Positions 53,614 to 63,362 of a stretch of DNA of 64,000 nucleotides are shown here, piece by piece; the stretch's first letter is position 1, and each line of letters opens with the position of its first letter. The position numbers were made by a program, and so were the translations under genes. The stretch lies in contig NZ_KI519557.1 of the NCBI RefSeq assembly GCF_000483165.1, positions 1-64,000 of the forward strand. Reading direction: 5' to 3'. The notes beneath the pieces are model-generated. The model searched no databases and was not told the DNA's origin. It saw nothing but the letters and a program-made list of their open reading frames with translations. This DNA comes from Tullyiplasma multilocale ATCC 49900. GTDB taxonomy: Bacteria > Bacillota_I > Bacilli_A > Mycoplasmatales > Mycoplasmataceae.

Positions 53614-54546
53614 ATGATATATACAATTACTTTAAATCCTGCTCTAGACCATATTATTGAAACTGACGGTTTTAACATCGGTGAAACTAACTACTACAAC
53701 AATGATTACATTGTTGTTGGGGGTAAAGGTATCAATGTAGCTGTGGTTCTTAATAATTTAAAGGCTCATGTTCTTGGAACAGGATTAATGGGAGAGGGTA
53801 ATAAAGATTCATTCATTACTAAATTTAATGAATTGAATGTTAAAAACAACTTCTTCTTCTTTGATGGGAAAACTCGTACAAACTTTAAGATTAAAAACTT
53901 AAAGGCTAAACAGGAAACTGAACTTAATGGATTGGGTAAAGAAGTTAATGCTGATTTACTAGTTAAGTTAAAAGATTACTTAAAAACAAACCTGGATAAA
54001 GGTGACATTGTTGTAGCTGCTGGAAGTATTCCAGCTGGAGTTCCGACAACTATCTATCAAGAAATTGGTGATATTTGTAACCAACAACAAGCATTATTTA
54101 TTCTTGACACATCTAAAAAACAAATGTTGGAAGGATTGAAGGCTAAACCTTTCTTAATCAAACCAAACATTGAAGAAATATGCGAAATTTTAGGAAAACC
54201 ATTCAGAGAATATTCTTATGAAGAAACTGTTGAAATGGTAAATGAACTAAAAGAACTTGGGGCACAAAACGTTTTATTAAGTATGGGATCAAAAGGGAGT
54301 TTGTACTTCCAAAATGATGGTTCTGTTTATAAAACAGGAATTGCTACAGGTAAACTTGTAAACTCAGTAGGTTCTGGAGACAGCATGATTGCCGGATTTG
54401 CTTACGGGTTATACAAAAACCTTGATATTGTAAGAACTTTACAATATGGGGCTGCTTGTGGAGGGGCTACTGCCTTTACACAGTGATTAGCAGAAAAACA
54501 AGATATTGAAAATTTAGTAGACACAATTAAAGTCGAAAAATTATAA
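53614..54546 (+). CDS. fruK: 1-phosphofructokinase
   Basis: A 310-aa PfkB-family sugar kinase converting fructose 1-phosphate to fructose 1,6-bisphosphate. N-terminal ITLNPALDHII, the GGKGINVA glycine motif (about residues 40-47) and the C-terminal NSVGSGDSMIAGF with catalytic Asp are present. The single TGA near 54485 is Trp, extending the protein by 20 residues to TAA. AGGAGAG precedes the start. Middle gene of fruRKA. Confidence 0.96.
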
Positions 54547-54554
54547 GGAGAAAT

Positions 54555-56714
54555 ATGGAATTAAAAGATTTTTTCAAATCAGACGTCTCATTCTTCAAAA
54601 CAGATTTAAAAACTAAAGATGAAGTTATTGATTTTTTAGCAAACAAATTAGTTGAAACAAATAAAGTTGCTGACTTAGAAGAGTTCAAAAAAGCTATTAT
54701 GGCTCGTGAAGCTCAAGACTCAACTGGAATTGGGGATGGTGTAGCTATTCCTCATGCAATTAATGAAATTGTTAAAGAACCAACAATTGCTTTCTTAAGT
54801 TTAGAAACTCCAATTGAATGAAACAGTCTAGATGGAAAACCAGTAGACTTAGTATTCATGATTGCTACAAATGATGAAGGTGGAGGAGCTCACTTAAGTG
54901 CTCTTTCAAACTTATCTGTAGTATTGATGAACTCTACAAAACAACAATCAATTAGAAATGCGAAAGACTTTGCTGAACTTTCAGTTAACTTCTTACCAGA
55001 AGTTAAAGAAGAAAATAAAGCAAGTGATAACGGATACTTTGATGTTGTTGGGATTACAGCTTGTCCTACAGGTATTGCACATACTTATATGGCACAAGAA
55101 AAAATGATCGAAGCAGCTAAAGAATTGGGGATGACAGTAAAATGTGAAACTCAAGGACGTAGAGGAACTGAAGATCGTTTAACTCAAGAAGAAGTTGATA
55201 ATGCTAAAGTAATTATTTTAGCTCATGATAAAGCTTTGGTTGGTATGGAAAGATTTAATGGGAAAACTGTTATTGATACATCAACAAAAGATATGATTTT
55301 CAATGGAACAAAGGTTATCGAAAGATACCAAAACAATGAAGACACAGTGGTTATTAAAAACCAAAAATCTGAGGGAAATGATAGTGGAGAAGAATTCTCA
55401 CTTAAAAAATTCAAAGATTTCAAAGGTAATGTATTAGCTGGTGTTTCAAGAATGTTACCATTCGTAGTTGCTGGTGGAATTATTTTAGGAATCGGATTCC
55501 TAATTGATTTCGTTGCTGGTAATGGTGAGGCTGGTGGTTTACTAGGTACAGTGAACCCTGCTGCTGGGTGATTCTCAGCTATTGGTAAAACTGCTATGAT
55601 GATGATGGTGCCAATTATGGCTGGATACATCGCATACACAATCGTTGGTCCTCAAGGACTAATGCCTGGTATAGTTGCTGGTTTACTAGCAGATGGTACT
55701 GGTGGATTCGTTTATGGATCACCTGATGATAAAGGTTTATTTGGTGAATGAACAGCTCTGTGATCTAAATTATTCCCTGAAGACATTCCTATGACATCAG
55801 GATTCATTGGTGCAATTGCTGGAGCTTTCTTAGCTGCAATTATCGTATTTGGATTAACAAAAGGATTCTCAAAATTCAATAAAGGATTCCACGGGGTTAG
55901 AGATATCGTTTTAATTCCATTGTTATCATTATTAGGAACAGCATTTGCAATGTTTGTAATCAATATTCCTTTAGGATATACAATGTGAGGTATTCAAGAA
56001 GGTTTAGTATGAATGGCAAATCACAACTTATTAATTCTATTAGGAGCTATTATTGGTCTTATGATGTGTATTGATATGGGTGGACCAATTAATAAAATTG
56101 CTTACGTATTAGGAACAATGTCAGTTGCTGGTAAATTAGGTTCTATTGATGCAAACCCTCTGATCACTAACATCATGGCTGCATCAATGGCTGCTGGTAT
56201 GATTCCACCTTTAGGTATCGCTTTATCTACAGTTACATTTAGAAAAGTTTGAACTGCAAAAGAAAGAGATGTTGCTAAAGCTAACTGATTAATGGGGGCA
56301 TTCTTCATTACTGAAGGAGCAATTCCATTCATGGTTTCAGATATGAAAAGAGTTTCAGTATCTGCTATGATCGGTGGAACAATAACTGGTTTATTAGTTG
56401 GAGCATTCCAAATTACTTTAGGAGCTCCTCATGGAGGGGTTGCTGTATTCCCATTACTGGATTCACGTTTATTTACAGATCCAGGAATGATGAAAGGTAT
56501 GGGTATTGCACTATATGTTTTAGCTATTATTATCGGTGTTGTTATTATGGCTCTAGTTTTAGGGTTCTGAAAACAAACAGATATTAAAAGAGGTAAACTA
56601 GTAGTTGACGCTGGTATTACTGTAAGAGAAGTTAAAAACTCAAACAAAGAAAATAAATTTAAAAAAATGTTATCTTTCAAAAAATCTGAAAAAGAAGAAA
56701 AAGTAACAGCTTAA
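54555..56714 (+). CDS. fruA: PTS fructose transporter subunit IIABC
   Basis: A 719-aa PTS permease that imports fructose as fructose 1-phosphate. Order: EIIA domain (1-150, phospho-His67 in AIPHAIN), EIIB domain (about 160-255, phospho-Cys in [14 protein letters not shown]), and the membrane EIIC domain (about 285-690). Phosphate comes from HPr, which PtsI (57851) charges. The A-B-C order is typical of fructose permeases of this group. AAGGAG precedes the start; a strong terminator follows. Confidence 0.96.
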
Positions 56715-56720
56715 TTTACT

Positions 56721-56752
56721 AAAAGATAATGGGTGACCATTATCTTTTTTTT
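56721..56752 (+). terminator. Terminator of the fru operon
   Basis: Perfect 12-bp stem AAAAGATAATGG/CCATTATCTTTT with loop GTGA and T run. Confidence 0.93.
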
Positions 56753-56798
56753 ATTTAGTTTTAAAAAGAGTAAAATATATATTAAGTGAGGTATTTAT

Positions 56799-57761
56799 AT
56801 GATTAAAATCGGAACAATTGGAACAAGTGCTATTAGTGAAGAGTTTGTTGAATCTTCAAAACAACAAGAGTTAGGGCAAGTAGTTGCTTGTTATTCTAGA
56901 GAACTTGAAAAGGCTAATGAATTCATTAAAAAAATGGAATTAAATGCAAAAGGATATGATTCATTGGAAGAAATAGCTCAAGATATTGATGCTGTTTATA
57001 TAGCGTCTCCAAATGGATTACACTATCAACAAGCAAAATTTTTCCTAGAAAGAAAAGTTAATGTCTTTGTGGAAAAACCAATTACGTTCACTTTGCCAGA
57101 ATTAGAAGATTTAATTAATATAGCTGAAGTAAATGAAGTCGTTCTATTAGAGGCTTACAAAGGATATCATTTACCACAATTTAGACCATTACAACACACT
57201 GTTGAAATGGGACAACCTAAAGTTGCCACTTTAATAATGAATCAATATTCTTCTAGAATGGGTGATATAAAAAACGGCATCTATAATTCTGTCTTTGATG
57301 ATAAATTGGGTAAAGGATCAACTTATGACATGCTAGTATATCCAGTTGGTTTAGCTGTTGGTTTATTTGGAAAAGTTAAAGAATCTAAATCATTTACATC
57401 AAGACTTTCTAATGAATCAGGTATTACTAACATAGTTATTTTAGAACATGAAAACGGAATGCTTACGAACATTACTTGTTCTAAACAATCTCATCAAACT
57501 GTTGATTCAGAAATTTGTTTTGATGATATGAATATTACAATTGGACAAATTACAAAATTAGAAAACGTGGTTATCAGAAACTTTGTAAAAAGAATTGCTC
57601 CAGTTAGAATTGACAACGTAGAACAAAAAGACCCGTTCTACTATGAAACAAAAGCATTCCTTGAAATGGTTTCAAATCAAGACTTTAAAAGAATGAAAAA
57701 GTATCTAGAAATGAACAAACAAACAATAAAAGTTTTAGAGAACACGGAAATGGGTAATTAA
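56799..57761 (+). CDS. Gfo/Idh/MocA-family oxidoreductase
   Basis: A 320-aa NAD(P)-dependent oxidoreductase. The Rossmann start IGTIGTSAISEEFVE (residues 4-18), ASPNGLHYQQAKFFL, and the family motif VEKPITF (Lys for catalysis) are visible, with the substrate domain following. It contains no TGA codon, unusual here, because it has no Trp. Substrate unknown, probably a sugar or inositol derivative. No terminator separates it clearly from the ptsI promoter region. Confidence 0.9.
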   Translation: MIKIGTIGTSAISEEFVESSKQQELGQVVACYSRELEKANEFIKKMELNAKGYDSLEEIAQDIDAVYIASPNGLHYQQAKFFLERKVNVFVEKPITFTLPELEDLINIAEVNEVVLLEAYKGYHLPQFRPLQHTVEMGQPKVATLIMNQYSSRMGDIKNGIYNSVFDDKLGKGSTYDMLVYPVGLAVGLFGKVKESKSFTSRLSNESGITNIVILEHENGMLTNITCSKQSHQTVDSEICFDDMNITIGQITKLENVVIRNFVKRIAPVRIDNVEQKDPFYYETKAFLEMVSNQDFKRMKKYLEMNKQTIKVLENTEMGN

Positions 57762-57850
57762 TCGTAGAAATAATTCTAAATATCATATAAGACAATGGAA
57801 ATAGAAATAATATAATTTATAATAATATACATAGTATGGAGAGAAAAAAT

Positions 57851-59572
57851 ATGAGTAAAAAAATGAACGGAATCGGAGCTAGTGAAGGTGTTGCTGTTGC
57901 AAAAGCCTTAGTACTAGCTGAAGAAGAAATTAAAATTGCTAAAAAAGTTATTTCTGACGTTGATGCAGAATTAGCTAAATTAAATGATGCTGTAACAAGA
58001 ACTGTTGCAGATTTAGAAAGTTTAAAAGCTACTACTTTAATTAAATTAGGAGAAGAGAAAGCTGCTATCTTTGAAGCACATAAAGATATCGCTGCAGATC
58101 CTGCAATTAAAGAAGAAATCGAATCAATGATTAAAAACGATAAAGTGAATGCAGAATTTGCTGCACACACAATCACAAACAATTACTATGAAATGTTCGC
58201 TGCTATGGAAGATGCTTACTTCCAAGAAAGATCAGCTGATATTAAAGATGTTGCTTCAAGAATGATTAAACACATAATGGGAATCAAAATTATTGATTTA
58301 TCAACAATTTCTGAAGAAGTAATTATTGTAGCTGAAGACTTAACTCCTTCACAAACAGCTCAATTAGATAAAAAATTCGTAAAAGGATTCGCAACTAATA
58401 TTGGTGGAAGAACTTCACATGCTGCTATTATGGCAAGAAGTTTAGAAATCCCAGCTGTTTTAGGATTAAGAACAATCACAACAGATGTTAAAGATGGAGA
58501 AGTATTTGCATTAAATGGAGCAACTGGTGAAGTTACTTTAGATTTATCAGAAGCTGATAGAGTTGAATTAGCTGCAGCTGCTGAAAAATTTGCTGCTGAA
58601 AAAGCTGAATTAGCAAAATTCAAAGATGCTAAAACTTTAACAAAAGATGGTAAACATAAAGAAATCGAAGCAAACATCGGTTCTCCTTCAGATGTTGAAG
58701 GAGTATTAGAACATGGTGGAGACGGAGTTGGATTATTCCGTTCTGAATTCTTATACATGGATAACGATCACTTCCCAACAGAAGAAGAACAATTTGAAGC
58801 TTATAAAGAAGTTATGACAGGAATGAATGGAAAATTAGTAGTTATCCGTACATTAGATATCGGTGGAGATAAAAAACTATCATACTTCGAATTCCCACAT
58901 GAAATGAACCCATTCTTAGGTTACCGTGCTATTAGATTTACATTAGATAGAAAAGATATCTTCCGTGATCAAATTCGTGCTTTATTAAGAGCATCAGCAT
59001 TTGGACCTTTAGGAATTATGTTCCCAATGATCGCAACAATTGATGAATTTAAAAATGCTAAAGCATTCGTTGAAGAATGTAAAGCAGAATTAGATGCAGA
59101 AGGAATTGCTTACGATAAAGAAGTTCAAGTTGGAATGATGGTTGAAATCCCTGCAGCTGCAGTTAATGCAGATAAATTCTCTAAATATGCAGATTTCTTC
59201 TCAATCGGAACAAACGACTTAATCCAATACTCAATGGCTGCTGACCGTATGAGTGAAAATGTTTCATACCTATACCAACCATTAAACCCTTCAATCTTAC
59301 GTTTAATTAAAATGACTATTGATGGAGCACACGCAAACGGTAAATGAGCTGGAATGTGTGGAGAAATGGCTGGAGAAGTTCAAGCATTACCAATTTTATT
59401 AGGATTAGGATTAGACGCATTCTCAATGTCAGCTACTTCAATGTTAAGAGCTAGATCATTAATGTCAAAAATTGATTCTAAAGAAGCTGAAGAATTAGCA
59501 AACAAAGCATTAGCAAGTGAAACAACAGATGAAGTTGTAGCATTAGTAGACGCTTTCTTAGCTGATAAATAA
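57851..59572 (+). CDS. ptsI: Phosphoenolpyruvate-protein phosphotransferase (Enzyme I)
   Basis: A 573-aa cytosolic protein that takes phosphate from PEP to HPr. N-terminal [13 protein letters not shown], active-site His in [13 protein letters not shown] (about residue 189), and the C-terminal PEP-binding barrel with [21 protein letters not shown] and [17 protein letters not shown] set the start at ATG 57851, preceded by GGAGAGAA; an ATG five codons earlier lies on the binding site itself. One TGA/Trp near 59345. Confidence 0.97.
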
Positions 59573-59583
59573 AAATAATAAAC

Positions 59584-59612
59584 AAACCAAAACAAAGTTT
59601 TGGTTTTTTTTA
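59584..59612 (+). terminator. Terminator after ptsI
   Basis: Perfect stem AAACCAAAAC/GTTTTGGTTT with three-base loop and T run. Confidence 0.92.
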
Positions 59613-59667
59613 TTTAAATTGGAGTAAAATAATAAGTATAATACATAAAAATAAGGGGAAAAATATT

Positions 59668-60144
59668 ATGGGATTATTTGGTAAAAAAAATAAAACTATC
59701 GAAATCTATGCACCAGTTGATGGTAAATTAGTAGGTTTAGATAAAGTTGAAGACGAAGTGTTTTCAGAAAAAATGATGGGAGACGGATTTGCATTTGTAC
59801 CTGCTGCAAACGGAGAGTTCGTAGCACCTATCGAAGGGGAATTAGTAACTGTATTCCCAACTAAACATGCTTATGGAATCAAACACAAATCAGGTGTTGA
59901 AGTATTAATCCACATCGGATTAGACACTGTAACATTAAACGGTGAAGGTTTTGAAGCTTTCGTTGAACAAGGTGGAAAAGTTAAAGTTGGAGATAAATTA
60001 GTAAACGTTGATATTAAAACAATCAAAACTAAAGTTCCTTCAACAACAACTCCATTAATTTTCACAGATCAAGCTGGAAAAGAAATTGAAATTGTTAAAA
60101 CAGGAAAAGTTGCTAAAGGTGATTTAGTAGCTATCTTAAAATAA
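59668..60144 (+). CDS. crr: PTS glucose-type EIIA component
   Basis: A 158-aa soluble IIA protein of the glucose family. The phosphorylated His lies in VLIHIGLDTVTL (about residue 82), with a second His in PTKHAYGIK and the G-x-F/V domain pattern around VFPTKHA. It has no membrane domain, so it serves separate IIBC permeases. It follows ptsI but has its own spacing and terminator before it. AAGGGGAAA precedes the start. Confidence 0.95.
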   Translation: MGLFGKKNKTIEIYAPVDGKLVGLDKVEDEVFSEKMMGDGFAFVPAANGEFVAPIEGELVTVFPTKHAYGIKHKSGVEVLIHIGLDTVTLNGEGFEAFVEQGGKVKVGDKLVNVDIKTIKTKVPSTTTPLIFTDQAGKEIEIVKTGKVAKGDLVAILK

Positions 60145-60169
60145 TCGAAATATTTACTTGTATTTAGTG

Positions 60170-60307
60170 TGTCATTCTTATACAATATTATTGTTTAAAG
60201 AAGAAGCACTAAGCTCACCATTAGCATTAAGCGATGTGGTAGTCAAATATATAGATTTATACTTATATAAAATGTGCTTTCTAATTCTTTAACGGCACAT
60301 TTTTTTA
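60170..60307 (+). promoter_or_regulatory. Leader of infC-rpmI-rplT (L20-type) with terminator
   Basis: The 189 bases between crr and infC hold a structured leader and no gene. Near its end AAATGTGC (60270-60277) pairs with GCACATTT (60295-60302), followed by T residues, forming an intrinsic terminator just before the infC binding site. In firmicutes the leader of this operon is controlled by L20 binding; I infer the same from position and the terminator, not from a matched motif. Confidence 0.65.
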
Positions 60308-60333
60308 TATTTAAAAAAAGAGGAGAATCATAC

Positions 60334-60879
60334 ATGGATCAAAGAAATAGAAATTCGAGACCAGTTAAAAATCAAGATCCTATCAACGATTTCATTAGAG
60401 CGAGAGAAATCTTCGTTATTGATGAAAACGGTGATAAGAGAGGTGTTATGTCTAAACGTGAAGCTATTGAATTAGCTGAATCAAAAAACTTAGACTTATA
60501 CCAAGTTGGAACACAACCTGATGGAGTTGCAATTGCTAAAATTGTTAACTTTGGTAAGTTCAAATATGAACAAGCTAAAAAGTTAAAAGAAGCTAAGAAA
60601 AACTCATCAAAAACTGAAAACAAAGAAATTCGTTTAACAGTTAATATTGGACAACACGATTTAGAAACTAAAGCTAGAAAAGCTCGTGAATTTTTAGAAG
60701 ACGGAGACAGAGTTAAAATCTCATTAAAATTTAAAGGTAGAGAAATCGCATACTTAGATTTAGGACATGAAACACTTAAAAAATTCTACGCCTTAATCGA
60801 AGACATAGCTAAGATTGAAAAAGAACCTAAATTAAATTCTAGATTCTTAGATATGTACGTTGTGCCTAAGAAAAATTAG
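60334..60879 (+). CDS. infC: Translation initiation factor IF-3
   Basis: A 181-aa factor that binds the 30S subunit and proofreads initiator tRNA. The N-domain has FIRAREIFVIDENGDKRGVM, the linker GKFKYEQAKKLKEAKKN, and the C-domain EIRLTVNIGQHDLETKARKA and FKGREIAYLDLG. I chose ATG 60334 with AGGAGAA seven bases upstream. An open stretch back to 60274 overlaps the terminator and is not coding. It begins the infC-rpmI-rplT operon. Confidence 0.97.
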   Translation: MDQRNRNSRPVKNQDPINDFIRAREIFVIDENGDKRGVMSKREAIELAESKNLDLYQVGTQPDGVAIAKIVNFGKFKYEQAKKLKEAKKNSSKTENKEIRLTVNIGQHDLETKARKAREFLEDGDRVKISLKFKGREIAYLDLGHETLKKFYALIEDIAKIEKEPKLNSRFLDMYVVPKKN

Positions 60880-60903
60880 TAAAGGATAACAGGAGACAAA
60901 ATT

Positions 60904-61098
60904 ATGCCAAAAATGAAAACTAAAAAAGGTTTAGCAAAACGTGTTATTGCTAGAGCTGATGGTTCTCTAAAAAGAGGACAAACACGTAGATCACACCGTG
61001 CTACAGGTAAAACTACAAAACAAAAAAGACACTTAGAAAAAATGACTTTAGTACACAAAACAGATTTAAAACGTATTAAAGGTTTATTACAAAAATAG
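60904..61098 (+). CDS. rpmI: 50S ribosomal protein L35
   Basis: A 64-aa highly basic ribosomal protein starting [14 protein letters not shown], with the conserved [15 protein letters not shown] core. AGGAGAC precedes the start. It lies 24 bp after infC and 23 bp before rplT, in the conserved order. Confidence 0.98.
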   Translation: MPKMKTKKGLAKRVIARADGSLKRGQTRRSHRATGKTTKQKRHLEKMTLVHKTDLKRIKGLLQK

Positions 61099-61121
61099 GA
61101 TAGGAACGAGAGGAATATACA

Positions 61122-61481
61122 ATGGCAAGAGTTAAATTCGGTAAAGTAACAAGAGCAAGAAGAAAACGTTGAATCAAACGTGCAAAAGGTTACTATGGAA
61201 CAAAAAAATCTTCATACAAAAAAGCACATGAACAAGTAGTTCGTTCTATGGCTTACGCCTTCATTGGACGTAAACAAAAGAAACGTGATTTCAGACAATT
61301 ATGAATCGTTCGTATCAACGCAGCTGTTAGACCTTATGGTTTATCATACTCAAGATTTATGAATGGTGTTAAATTAGCTAACATTGATGTTAACCGTAAA
61401 ATGTTATCAGAATTAGCAATTAACAACCCTGAAGAATTTGAAGGATTAGTAAAAACTGTTCAAGCAGCTTTAGCTAAATAA
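61122..61481 (+). CDS. rplT: 50S ribosomal protein L20
   Basis: A 119-aa basic ribosomal protein, [17 protein letters not shown] with Trp from [21 protein letters not shown] and [11 protein letters not shown]. The L20 protein also regulates its own operon in other firmicutes. AGAGGAA precedes the start. A terminator follows seven bases after the stop. Confidence 0.98.
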
Positions 61482-61487
61482 TTCATT

Positions 61488-61513
61488 AAACAACCGCAAG
61501 GTTGTTTTTTTAT
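61488..61513 (+). terminator. Terminator after rplT
   Basis: AAACAACC/GGTTGTTT with GCAA loop and T run. Confidence 0.92.
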
Positions 61514-61548
61514 GCTTTATAATATTAATAGATTAAATGAGGTGTAAC

Positions 61549-61899
61549 ATGGCTAAAGTTAATGAAGAAAAAGGAATAATAGAATTCGGTTTAAGTGAAT
61601 TTGAAGCGGCATGAAATAATGCTCCAGTACTTGTTAATAAAGACGCAACAGAATTTAGATTATGTTATATCTGCAAGTTCCACTTAGAAAGAAAGTTGTT
61701 TGCCGAAATAACAGAAGATGGTTTTGCTTGAACGATCGATTTAATTAACACAAAAAAACCGGTTCTTGAAGATTCTAACTATATCGCAATTCACCGTAAT
61801 TGTGTTGGAAGTAGACCAAAAAAAGATGCATCTAAAATTTTAAAATACATCTATGCAACAGAATGAAAATTCGATGAAGGATACTATTCAGAAAAATAA
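61549..61899 (+). CDS. Small hypothetical protein with a CxxC...HxxC pattern
   Basis: A 116-aa soluble protein. CYICKFHL (near residue 40) and AIHRNCVG (near 83) give C-x2-C-x2-H and H-x2-C, a possible zinc site like that of small HNH-fold or treble-clef proteins, but the HNH catalytic His-Asn pattern is not clear. The C-terminus is Lys- and aromatic-rich. AGGTG precedes the start, and TATAAT lies near 61519. Monocistronic, with its own terminator. Not assigned. Confidence 0.7.
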
Positions 61900-61902
61900 T
61901 TT

Positions 61903-61932
61903 AACAAATCCCTAGCTGGATTTGTTTTTTTC
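61903..61932 (+). terminator. Terminator
   Basis: AACAAATCC/GGATTTGTT perfect stem with six-base loop and T run. Confidence 0.9.
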
Positions 61933-62004
61933 CATTTATTTGGAAAAAATATATCTATTTTTCAAACCAGTAGTAAAATAATTTTAAGAAGCAATGATAG
62001 ATTC

Positions 62005-62039
62005 AAAAGGGGATTAGATAGCTTATCTAATAAAATAAA
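62005..62039 (+). promoter_or_regulatory. Ribosome binding site separated from its start by a hairpin
   Basis: AAAAGGGGA (62005-62013) is 26 bases from ATG 62040, too far for normal initiation. The hairpin TTAGATA/TATCTAA with loop GCT (62014-62030) fills exactly the excess; folding it leaves nine bases between binding site and start. Confidence 0.6.
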
Positions 62040-63362
62040 ATGAGAGAAGTAGAGAAAAAAACAATAGATAAAAAAATCCAACCTGAACCTTTGGTTGAAT
62101 TAAAAAACGTCTCAAAAGTTTTCAAGAAGAAAGTTTGGGCAATTAAAAATTTGGATCTTAAGATTTATCCAAAAGAATGTATTTCAATACTTGGTTCAAA
62201 TGGAAGTGGTAAAACAACTTTGATGAGTTTGATTGCTAATGATGCAAAACCTACATTTGGAGAAATTGTATATTCACTAAATGAAAATGACTTAACAAAA
62301 GCTATTGGATTTCAAAAACGAGAACAAGAGTGACCCAATGGTTTCATCGTAAAAGATATCGCAAAAATATGAATAAATGCCTATGATGTCAAAGATGAAG
62401 AATGGATTGCCAATATTAAGAATGTATTTGGGGTTAATCAAATATGAGAGAAGAGCCTTTCAAAACTATCGATAGTTAAAAAACAATTATTTGCTCTATT
62501 CTTAATATTTTTATACAAACCTGAATTAGTTTTAATTGATGAATTATCATCTAATATAGATTGAAAATATACTGAGCAAATAACTAACTTTTTGGTTGAA
62601 TATTTGAAGAAAGGTAATACTGTTATTTTGAATTCTCCAAGTTCAAGTTTCTTAGAAAAACTATCATCGAGAGTTATATACATTCATGATGGTGAAATCT
62701 TAGATGACTTACAAAAACGTAAAATAAAACGCGATCATAAATCGATTGCAAATTATCAAAAGACAGTTTTCAAAGAAGAATCTATCAAAGAAAGATCATC
62801 TAATAACAAGAGAAAAATATTTACACCAATTGAAAACAAATTAAATTCTTATATCAATGAGTTAACTAGGGTTATTGATGATATTGAAGGCTCAAGGTAT
62901 GACCTGAATCAAATGGATGCACAAGTTAGAAATATTGTTTTCTATACAGCTGACCTTAAATGAATTATTCATGATTTCTCAAGAGCAGACATCAACAAAC
63001 ACACTACAAAAGTCGCTTTAAAGCGCATTAAAGCTACAGCGGCTGAACTTACAAGTATTTATAAGGAATTGAAGAAAAGCGATGAAATAGGCGCCCATTA
63101 TGCCACAAAGATTTTAAGTAAAATTATTAATTTTGGACGAAACGATTTAACTGATGCTTTCTCTAACGAACGTAAATTGTACGAATTGGATTCTGCCGAA
63201 ATCATACTTTCAGCAAAAGAGAAAAAAGAATTGAATAGATTAAAGAGAAAATATATAGCTGAAGAAATAAAACGTTTAAAAAACGAATCCAGAAAACAAA
63301 AATTGAAAGATTCCATTAAGTTAAAAAATACGAAACCCAAAGATAAGCATAATGCAAAATAG
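62040..63362 (+). CDS. Degenerate ABC ATPase with long C-terminal helical domain
   Basis: A 440-aa protein. Residues 15-235 are an ABC ATPase with good Walker A (GSNGSGKTT, about residues 52-60) and Walker B (LVLIDELSS), but the signature LSGGQ is LSIVKKQ and the H-loop has no His (ILNSPSSS). Residues 240-440 form a charged, Lys/Glu-rich helical extension without membrane segments. Its end overlaps the permease gene by 11 bases, so the two make one transporter. The loss of signature suggests it either pairs with another ATPase or works weakly. Confidence 0.85.

Noticed and set aside
57836-57850. Upstream ATG of ptsI at 57836
   Set aside because: It overlaps the GGAGAGAA binding site that serves ATG 57851, and it would add MERKN to a protein whose family starts near MSKKMNGI.
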